Below, one piece after another: positions 7,312-12,827 of a stretch of 12,827 bases of DNA. Numbering within the stretch: position 1 is the first letter of the stretch; every line of letters starts with the position of its first letter. The DNA is from an uncultured Clostridia bacterium (GTDB lineage: Bacteria; Bacillota; Clostridia; TANB77; CAG-508): contig CALXPX010000029.1 in NCBI GenBank assembly GCA_944390305.1, positions 1 through 12,827 of the forward strand. Direction: 5' to 3'. A program made the position numbers and the translations under genes. Below the pieces are notes generated by a model. The model made no database searches. It was not told the DNA's origin and was given only the letters and a program-made list of their open reading frames with translations.

Positions 7312-8340
7312 TTATAATATTAACATTGCATCTCCAAAACTAAAAAATCTATATTTTTTATCTACAGCTTCTTTATATGCTTTCATTATATAATCTTTTC
7401 CGGCAAGTGCTGATACAAGCATAAGAAGTGTTGATTCTGGCAAATGAAAGTTAGTAACAAGTCCATCTATACATTTAAAAGTATATCCTGGATATATATA
7501 TATTCCAGTATCTCCTTCACTCTCCTTTACTAATCCTGTTTTCTCATCTGCAATTGTCTCTAAAGTTCTACATGAAGTAGTTCCAACTGCAATTACTCTT
7601 TTTCCAGACAATTTTGCTTCATTTATTTTATCTGCATCTTCTTTTTTTATATAATAATGTTCTGTATGCATATGATGGTCTTCTATATTTTTTTCTTTTA
7701 CAGGCCTAAATGTTCCTATACCAACATGCAAAGTTACATTTGCAATTTTTATTCCATTTTCTTCTAATTTTCTTAATAAATCATCTGTAAAATGTAGTCC
7801 TGCTGTTGGAGCTGCAGCTGAACCTTCATATTTTGCATATACAGTTTGGTATCTATCTTTTTCTTTTAATTCCTCATGTATATATGGTGGTAATGGCATT
7901 AAACCAATTTTATCCAATATTTCATTAAATATTCCATTATATGTAAACTTAACTTTTCTTGTACCAGCATCTTTAATTGTTTCTAATATTTCTGCTTTAA
8001 GAAGTCCATCTCCAAATATTACTTTGGCACCAACATGTAGTTTATTGCCTGGCCTACACATTACTTCCCAAATATCTCCTTCTATATTCTTTAAAAGTAC
8101 AAATTCTACATTAGCTCCAGTTTCTTTTTTTCCATAAAGTCTTGCTGGAATTACTTTTGTATTATTTCTTACTAAGCAATCTCCTGGCTGTAAATATTGG
8201 ATTATATCTTTAAAAATCCTGTGCTTTATCGACTGAGTTTTTCTATCTAATACCATAAGTCTTGATTCGTCTCTATTTTTTATTGGAACTTGAGCAATTA
8301 ATTCTTCTGGTAAATCATAATAAAATTCTTTTAATTCCAT
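7312..8340 (-). CDS. queA: S-adenosylmethionine:tRNA ribosyltransferase-isomerase
   Basis: Adds the ribosyl moiety of S-adenosylmethionine to preQ1-modified tRNA to give epoxyqueuosine, the step after Tgt. It has 342 residues, the usual length. Family motifs: YDLPEELIAQ at the N-terminus, LVRNNTKVIPARLYG, SAAAPTAGLHFT, HVGIGTFRPV, HTEHY, GTTSCRTLE and TNFHLPESTLLMLVSA. The ATG at 8340 is chosen because it gives the standard MELKEFYYDLP start and has AAGAAGG 7 nt upstream; an in-frame TTG at 8361 is less likely. It is the first gene of the queA-tgt-sec block, preceded by a terminator and a possible promoter. Confidence 0.96.
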   Translation of the reverse strand: MELKEFYYDLPEELIAQVPIKNRDESRLMVLDRKTQSIKHRIFKDIIQYLQPGDCLVRNNTKVIPARLYGKKETGANVEFVLLKNIEGDIWEVMCRPGNKLHVGAKVIFGDGLLKAEILETIKDAGTRKVKFTYNGIFNEILDKIGLMPLPPYIHEELKEKDRYQTVYAKYEGSAAAPTAGLHFTDDLLRKLEENGIKIANVTLHVGIGTFRPVKEKNIEDHHMHTEHYYIKKEDADKINEAKLSGKRVIAVGTTSCRTLETIADEKTGLVKESEGDTGIYIYPGYTFKCIDGLVTNFHLPESTLLMLVSALAGKDYIMKAYKEAVDKKYRFFSFGDAMLIL

Positions 8341-8370
8341 CAAAAAGCCTTCTTTCTTCAAAGTTTTACT

Positions 8371-8399
8371 TATATAGTTTACAATAATTTATATGATAA
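8371..8399 (-). promoter_or_regulatory. Possible promoter for the queA-tgt-sec operon
   Basis: The minus strand reads TTATCA (8399-8394), 17 nt, then TATATA (8376-8371), about 25 nt before the queA ribosome binding site. The -35 box matches only four of six consensus positions. A promoter is expected between the terminator at 8429-8459 and queA, and this is the best candidate I can see. Confidence 0.35.
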
Positions 8400-8428
8400 A
8401 TCAAGTAATTTTGCTTTATTTTATAAAC

Positions 8429-8459
8429 AAAAGCATATGGTAATTATCCATATGCTTTT
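8429..8459 (-). terminator. Terminator of the prepilin-like gene
   Basis: A perfect 12-bp stem (8448-8459 with 8429-8440, core CCATATGCTTTT) around a 7-nt loop, followed on the minus strand by TTTTGTTTATAAAA. It lies 23 nt after the stop codon of the prepilin-like gene, so it separates that gene from queA. Confidence 0.8.
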
Positions 8460-8481
8460 ATTTATATTATTTATTATTCTT

Positions 8482-9735
8482 TTAAATTAATAATAACCAT
8501 AATGGTTCTTTTTGATCTGGAATTTTAGGTATTTGTTTAGATGTAACTTCCTTCTCAAGAACAATTACTGGACGAATTCCCATATTAGGAAGGTCAATTA
8601 CATCACTAGCATCAGAATAAAACACACCAGTAGTACTAACACCCGCAGTATCTCCGTATTCAAGATTTACTCCCCCAATTCCAAAACTTGCACATTCTTC
8701 AATTTCATAAACAGGACCTTCTGGATATACACAAACCCCTCGAGATGACAATATATATGTAAGCTTTCCTGAATTTTCATCACCAAATACCATATTATAT
8801 ATTCTTTGATTGTCTAGCGTTACATATGGAACACCTTCTTCATCACTACTATTTACTGTATAATAATATCCATCTACTATACCACTTATTGTTCCTCTCC
8901 TATTTCCTTCTGGTTCCCCATTATTTTTTTCTGCCAAATATGATTCTGGTGTATACGCATTATCTATACTATATGAATCATTATATTTATATTCTCCATA
9001 ATATGTAAATCTATCAACTCTTCTTATATCTTCTATTGTTGTTATACCCATTAATTCATCTATATCTTTTTGTTTTACACTTCTTGCTTTTGCTACATAT
9101 GTTTGAGATCCATACAAACTATTACATATTTGATCTGGTACCAAATAACCTTTTTCATATGCTTGAGCACCTTTTATATCAAAATATCCTCGAGTTTCAT
9201 TTCTTCTTAATGGTATTCCTGATATTAGTTTTATTCCTCCGGTTTCTTCATCTAGTCCCAATACTCTCCAATTTACTTGATTTCTCTCTTCATCTATAGT
9301 ATATGTTTGATTTTCTTCGTATCCTGTATCTGTAGCATTTGCAGTTGCAGAAACATTTGTTGGATTTTTAAAACTTACATAATCTCCTATATGCAAGTGA
9401 TCTGTCCTATCACACATTCCATCTGAATTTGTACATTTATCTTCTATTGCTTTATTGTACATTTCTAATAATGTCTTTTCTCCTTGGCTAGTTTCATTTA
9501 TATATTTATCTATGAAATTTACTGTTTTATTTAACTCTTTCTCTTCATTTACACTTGCATATTCATATCTCTCTTTTGCATTTTCTGCTCTTGTAAATAT
9601 CCCATTTTGCCCTATTGTAAAATTTATTACTATTGCTGAAAGTATTAATAATACTATTATTGTTACAACTAATGCTATTAAAGTTATTCCATGTATTTTC
9701 TTTTTAAAATTTACTAATTCTTGTTTTTTCTTCAT
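8482..9735 (-). CDS. Prepilin-like surface protein with DUF6273-like C-terminal region
   Basis: The 417-residue product begins with a type IV prepilin-like signal: basic leader to Gly16, then ITLIALVVTIIVLLILSAIVI. A prepilin peptidase would cut after Gly16. Position +5 is Ala where classical pilins have Glu, a variant I know from many clostridial proteins of this type. A helical stretch rich in charged residues follows (NGIFTRAENAKERYEYA...). The large remainder (about 90-400) includes VNWRVLGLDEETGGIKLIS and ends with YILSSRG...FGIGGVN...GIRPVIVL, resembling the DUF6273-type domain of surface and phage-linked proteins. No pilus assembly ATPase or prepilin peptidase is present nearby. The start at 9735 is chosen over an in-frame ATG at 9765 because AGGGGGAG (9743-9750) lies 7 nt upstream. 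It has its own promoter (9993-10021) and terminator, with an attenuator-like leader in between. Confidence 0.82.
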   Translation of the reverse strand: MKKKQELVNFKKKIHGITLIALVVTIIVLLILSAIVINFTIGQNGIFTRAENAKERYEYASVNEEKELNKTVNFIDKYINETSQGEKTLLEMYNKAIEDKCTNSDGMCDRTDHLHIGDYVSFKNPTNVSATANATDTGYEENQTYTIDEERNQVNWRVLGLDEETGGIKLISGIPLRRNETRGYFDIKGAQAYEKGYLVPDQICNSLYGSQTYVAKARSVKQKDIDELMGITTIEDIRRVDRFTYYGEYKYNDSYSIDNAYTPESYLAEKNNGEPEGNRRGTISGIVDGYYYTVNSSDEEGVPYVTLDNQRIYNMVFGDENSGKLTYILSSRGVCVYPEGPVYEIEECASFGIGGVNLEYGDTAGVSTTGVFYSDASDVIDLPNMGIRPVIVLEKEVTSKQIPKIPDQKEPLWLLLI

Positions 9736-9831
9736 CTTTTGTCTCCCCCTATATTTTATATACATATTCGCTATTTTTTATTATTTTTAACTATTATCTA
9801 TATTGTTATTTATATCTTTTTCACAAGATAT

Positions 9832-9873
9832 AAAAACTATGCCTTTTAGATTCTCCTAAAAAACATAGTTTTT
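9832..9873 (-). terminator. Intrinsic terminator in leader copy 2
   Basis: On the minus strand 9868-9855 pairs with 9850-9837 (14 positions with three G-U pairs) around an AGAA loop, extended by five A-U pairs, with five U at the end. It lies inside the 5' untranslated region, about 95 nt before the prepilin-like start and after a good promoter, so it can only act as a premature terminator for that gene. Compared with copy 1, two stem bases differ (C to U and A to G), and both changes keep pairing as G-U. Confidence 0.75.
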
Positions 9874-9907
9874 CTCGTATATTTACATAATTCTATTTTA
9901 CTAAATC

Positions 9908-9955
9908 CTACGATATATATATATATATATATACAGCCTCAAGGGTTCTAAACAT
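9908..9955 (-). CDS. Putative leader peptide, 15 aa, Tyr-Ile repeat (copy 2)
   Basis: ATG at 9955 follows AGGAGA with 6-7 nt spacing, a strong initiation site about 30 nt into the predicted transcript. The peptide is MFRTLEAVYIYIYIS, stop TAG at 9908-9910. It shares F-(K/R)-T-L-E-A-V and the Tyr-Ile run with the copy at 1795-1863, in the same frame, although the distance from start codon to shared core differs by two codons and the stop is different. The stop is 34 nt before the terminator hairpin. Its position between promoter and attenuator suggests that translating it controls read-through. No known leader peptide of this sequence comes to mind. Confidence 0.55.
   Translation of the reverse strand: MFRTLEAVYIYIYIS
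9913..9933. repeat. Alternating AT tract, 21 nt (copy 2)
   Basis: A pure (AT)10A tract identical in length to 1815-1835. It encodes three Tyr-Ile pairs of the micro-ORF on the minus strand. Confidence 0.9.
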
Positions 9956-9992
9956 TTATCTCTCCTATTTCTACATTTTTCTATTTACTTTA

Positions 9993-10021
9993 TTTATACA
10001 TTTATTATACATATTTGTCAA
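9993..10021 (-). promoter_or_regulatory. Sigma-A type promoter of the prepilin-like gene
   Basis: The minus strand shows a perfect TTGACA -35 box (10021-10016), a 17-nt spacer, and TATAAA (9998-9993) as -10 box. Transcription should begin near 9986, giving a leader of about 250 nt to the start codon at 9735. The promoter begins just downstream of the ileS terminator, so this gene is a separate transcription unit. Confidence 0.8.
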
Positions 10022-10025
10022 TACT

Positions 10026-10066
10026 AAAAACACTTCAAAATATATAAAATATTTTGAAGTGTTTTT
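10026..10066 (-). terminator. Terminator of ileS
   Basis: Eighteen perfectly paired bases (10049-10066 with 10026-10043, core AACACTTCAAAATA) around a 5-nt loop, ending in TTTTT on the minus strand. It starts 8 nt after the ileS stop codon. Confidence 0.88.
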
Positions 10067-10074
10067 TATATCTA

Positions 10075-12827
10075 TTAATTTTCTAAAACCTTCTTGCATC
10101 TTGGGCATAAACCATCTTGTGTATGTTCATCATACATCCAACATCTCTCACATTTTTCTCCATCAGCATGCTCTACTTTTATTCCAATTACGTCTTCTCT
10201 TTTTCTTTTATTTTCCTCTATTTTTAATCCAGATACTATAAGTACTAATTTTATTAAATCTTCATTTTCTTTTAAGAACTTATATTCATCTTCTTCTGCA
10301 TAAATTGTTACTTTTGCATCTAATGAATTTCCAATCACTTTATCTGCTCTAGCAAGTTCTAACTCTTTTGAAACAAGATTCTTTATTTTAATAATTTCTT
10401 CCCATTTCTTAGATAATTCTTCATTATCCCACATCTTATTTTCCACTGGATAATCTGTAAGCATTGGGCTTTCTACATTTTCATTTTTTGTATGTTTCAT
10501 AGCTTTCCAGATTTCTTCTGCTGTAAAAGATGTCATTGGTGTCAAAATTTTAACTAAGCTTTCAAGAATATAGTACATTGTTGTTTGTGCAGCTCTTCTT
10601 TCTATAGAATCAGCTTTTGAAGTATATAATCTATCTTTTATTATATCTAAATAAAAACTACTCATATCTACAACACAGAACTGATTTATATCATGATAGC
10701 AATTACTAAAGTTATATTCATCATAATCTTTTGTGCAATCACGTATAAGTTTGTTAAGTCTTGTTAATGCCCATTTATCTATTTCCATCAAATCTTTATA
10801 TTCTACTGGATTTTTCGGATCAAAATCACTTGTGTTTCCTAAAATATATCTTGCTGTATTTCTTATTTTTCTATAAACATCAGATATTCCTTTTAATATA
10901 TCATCAGATAAGCTAACATCCATTGAGTAATCTGCAGATAATACCCATAATCTTAATATATCTGCTCCATATTTTTTAGAAACATCTATTGGTGATACTC
11001 CATTTCCTAAACTCTTTGACATTTTTCTTCCTTGTCCATCTACAACAAATCCACAACTTAGTATTTCTTTGTATGGTGCTATTTTATTTGTTGCAACAGA
11101 TGTAAGAAGTGATGATTGGAACCATCCTCTATATTGGTCATTTCCTTCTAAGTAAAGATCTGCTGGATAATCCAAGTTTCTTTCCACTAAAACACTTTGA
11201 TGAGTAGAACCAGAGTCAAACCAAACGTCCATAATGTCTGTTTCTTTTGAAAAATCTTTGCATCCACATTTTGCACATTTTGCATTTTCTGGCATAAGTT
11301 CTTTTGTTTCTCTTGCCCACCATGCATTTGAACCTTCTTTACTAAATATGCTTTGAATTTTCTTAATAGATTCTTCCGTAACATATGGTTCACCGCAATC
11401 TTTACAGTAGAAAATAGGAAGTGGAACACCCCATGTACGTTGTCTTGATATACACCAGTCATTTCTACTTTTTATCATTTCACTCATTCTGTCTTCTCCC
11501 CATGCTGGATGCCATTTTACAGTTTTTATAGCTTTTAATACATCATCTCTAAATCCATCTACTGATGCAAACCATTGAGGTGTTGCTCTAAATATAATTG
11601 GATTTTTACATCTCCAGCAATGTGGATATGAGTGAACAATTTTTACAGCTTTTAATAAATATCCATTTTCTTCAAGCCACTTAGTTATCTCTTTATTTGA
11701 TTTCGCATAATACATACCTGCAAAAGGTCCTGCTTCTTCTGTTTGAACACCTTTATCGTTAACTGAAACTTTTATTTCTAGATTATCTTTTAGACTTTGC
11801 ATATAGTCTTCTTTACCATAACCAGGTGCAGTATGAACAGCTCCAGTACCCTCTTCTAAAGTTACATTTACACCATCTTCTGATCCTAAAACTACTATAG
11901 AATTTCTCTCTAAAAATGGATGTCTTAAAAGTATTCCCTTAAGCTTTTCTCCTTTAAATGTTTTTAATACTTTGTAATCTTCTATTTCAGCAATTTTCAT
12001 AACTTTTTCTACTAAATCGCTTGCTATTACTAGATTACCAACATTTGTTTTTATTAAACTATATTCAAAGTCTGGTCCAACAGTAACAGCCATATTTCCA
12101 GGAAGAGTCCAAGGGGTTGTAGTCCAAATTACAATATAAGTATTTTCTTCATCTAAAACTCCTTTTCCTTCTACTACTGGAAATTTAACATAAATTGAAT
12201 TAGACTCTACATCTTTATATTCTATCTCTGCTTCAGCTAGTGCTGTTTCGCAATCTGTACACCAATAAACAGGTTTTAGCCCTTTATATATATATCCTTT
12301 TTTATACATATCGCCAAAAACGCCAATTTGCCTTGCTTCCATCTTTGGATCATATGTTATATATGGATTATCCCAATCACCTAAAACGCCCAAACGTTTA
12401 AAACCTTCAGTTTGAATATCTTTATATTTTTCAGTAAATTCTTTACATGTATCTCTAAATTTGGTAACAGGTATTTTACTTCTATCTAATCCTAATTTTT
12501 CAATAGCCTTTTTTTCTGTTGGCATACCATGTGTATCATATCCTGGTACATATGGAGCATAATACCCTTTCATTGATTTATATCTAACTATTGTATCTTT
12601 TAGTATTTTATTTAAAGCATGACCCGCATGAATTTCTCCATTAGCATAAGGAGGTCCATCATGAAGTACAAAATGCTTATGTCCTTCATTTTTCTTTAAT
12701 ATTTTTTCATATAAACCATTTTCAAAAACAGATTCCAGGATTCCAGGTTCTTTTTCTGGTAAATTTCCTCTCATAGGAAAATCTGTTTTAGGTAAATTTA
12801 GTGTTTGACTATAATCTTTTTTTTTTT
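10075..12827 (-). CDS. ileS: Isoleucine-tRNA ligase (5' end cut by the window edge)
   Basis: Class I aminoacyl-tRNA synthetase that charges tRNA-Ile and removes misactivated valine. The frame has an ATG at 12774 giving 899 residues, but it stays open to the window edge, coding KKKDYSQTLNLPKTDFP before MRGNLPEKEP. That is the usual N-terminus of bacterial IleS, so the true start is at or just beyond base 12827. Counting from 12774: HAGH (49-52) of the catalytic HIGH motif, the CP1 editing domain (about 190-390, with TTTPWTLPGN and EEGTGAVHTAPGYG), DVWFDSGSTH (516-525), KMSKS (584-588, bases 11011-11025), and C-terminal zinc cysteines 875, 878, 890 and 893 (CERCW...CPRC). Any upstream T-box leader would lie outside the window. 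Confidence 0.96.
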   Translation of the reverse strand, partial: KKKDYSQTLNLPKTDFPMRGNLPEKEPGILESVFENGLYEKILKKNEGHKHFVLHDGPPYANGEIHAGHALNKILKDTIVRYKSMKGYYAPYVPGYDTHGMPTEKKAIEKLGLDRSKIPVTKFRDTCKEFTEKYKDIQTEGFKRLGVLGDWDNPYITYDPKMEARQIGVFGDMYKKGYIYKGLKPVYWCTDCETALAEAEIEYKDVESNSIYVKFPVVEGKGVLDEENTYIVIWTTTPWTLPGNMAVTVGPDFEYSLIKTNVGNLVIASDLVEKVMKIAEIEDYKVLKTFKGEKLKGILLRHPFLERNSIVVLGSEDGVNVTLEEGTGAVHTAPGYGKEDYMQSLKDNLEIKVSVNDKGVQTEEAGPFAGMYYAKSNKEITKWLEENGYLLKAVKIVHSYPHCWRCKNPIIFRATPQWFASVDGFRDDVLKAIKTVKWHPAWGEDRMSEMIKSRNDWCISRQRTWGVPLPIFYCKDCGEPYVTEESIKKIQSIFSKEGSNAWWARETKELMPENAKCAKCGCKDFSKETDIMDVWFDSGSTHQSVLVERNLDYPADLYLEGNDQYRGWFQSSLLTSVATNKIAPYKEILSCGFVVDGQGRKMSKSLGNGVSPIDVSKKYGADILRLWVLSADYSMDVSLSDDILKGISDVYRKIRNTARYILGNTSDFDPKNPVEYKDLMEIDKWALTRLNKLIRDCTKDYDEYNFSNCYHDINQFCVVDMSSFYLDIIKDRLYTSKADSIERRAAQTTMYYILESLVKILTPMTSFTAEEIWKAMKHTKNENVESPMLTDYPVENKMWDNEELSKKWEEIIKIKNLVSKELELARADKVIGNSLDAKVTIYAEEDEYKFLKENEDLIKLVLIVSGLKIEENKRKREDVIGIKVEHADGEKCERCWMYDEHTQDGLCPRCKKVLEN

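Larger units (their letters stand above)
9832..9955 (-). promoter_or_regulatory. Leader element copy 2 (micro-ORF plus terminator) before the prepilin-like gene
   Basis: Same design as 1732-1863: ribosome binding site, micro-ORF, 21-nt AT tract, 39-nt spacer, terminator hairpin. It lies between an independent promoter (9993-10021) and the structural gene, and the upstream ileS gene has its own terminator, so here the element is clearly a 5' leader and not the end of the previous gene. Transcription through the hairpin must be regulated or leaky for the prepilin-like gene to be expressed. What senses the signal (ribosome stalling on the peptide, RNA folding, or a protein) cannot be told from the sequence. 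Confidence 0.65.

Noticed and set aside
8341..8428. preQ1 riboswitch before queA-tgt
   Set aside because: The genes are functionally fitting, but the short AT-rich interval shows no C-rich/A-rich preQ1 pseudoknot pattern. A plain promoter explains it.
9812..9831. Small hairpin (7 bp) just past the leader 2 terminator
   Set aside because: The stem is mostly A-U, is not present in copy 1, and has no clear role.
1735..9873. The two related leader copies as a miniature transposable element
   Set aside because: No terminal inverted repeats or target duplications are visible at the element borders, and both copies sit in the same orientation at the same kind of place in front of a gene. Regulation explains this better, though genome-wide copy number would settle it.
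9832..9955. Known riboswitch (c-di-GMP-I or -II, preQ1, ZTP, guanidine) in the leader before the pilin-like gene
   Set aside because: c-di-GMP control of pilin genes is known in clostridia, so I looked for those consensus cores. None of the conserved aptamer segments is present; the only conserved parts are the micro-ORF region and the terminator.
11187..11462. Minus-strand frame of 91 codons inside ileS
   Set aside because: It overlaps the ileS catalytic region in another frame, and ileS is intact here.

Overview
The window is very AT-rich, and all convincing genes lie on the minus strand. The gene content and order (ileS; queA-tgt-yajC-TIGR04086-secD-secF), strong AGGAGG-type ribosome binding sites, sigma-A type promoter sequence and a 'GITLIALVVTI' prepilin-like protein indicate a low-GC member of the Bacillota, most likely an uncultured gut-type clostridium. 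No rRNA, tRNA, CRISPR array, transposase or phage gene is visible.

Read in the direction of transcription (right to left), the window holds: (1) ileS, cut by the right edge only a few codons inside its true start and closed by an 18-bp hairpin terminator; (2) a sigma-A type promoter, a roughly 220-nt leader, and a gene for a prepilin-like surface protein with its own terminator; (3) a tightly packed block of queA, tgt, a membrane-anchored WG-repeat protein, yajC, a TIGR04086-type membrane protein, secD and secF, which joins queuosine tRNA modification to the Sec accessory complex as in many Firmicutes; (4) a second leader related to the first, then a gene for a membrane-anchored protein with a C-terminal formylglycine-generating-enzyme/C-type-lectin-like domain.

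The most unusual feature is the pair of related leaders (about 1732-1863 and 9832-9955), one in front of each of the two surface-protein genes. Each has a ribosome binding site, a micro-ORF coding F-(K/R)-T-L-E-A-V-Y-I-Y-I-Y-I across a 21-nt alternating AT tract, then about 40 nt of spacer, then a 14-bp (plus A-U extension) intrinsic terminator before the structural gene. Thirty-five bases are identical in the two copies, the AT tract has exactly the same length, and the frame is kept although start and stop positions differ. This looks like a leader-peptide attenuator shared by a small regulon. I do not recognise it as a named riboswitch or leader family, and its ligand or signal is unknown.

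A second point of interest is the Sec accessory pair. SecD has lost the aspartate of its VDANV-type motif and has a T/E/N-rich insertion, and SecF is only 223 residues with four apparent membrane segments and no NDT/FDR motif. The proton-relay function of a normal SecDF may be reduced or changed here.
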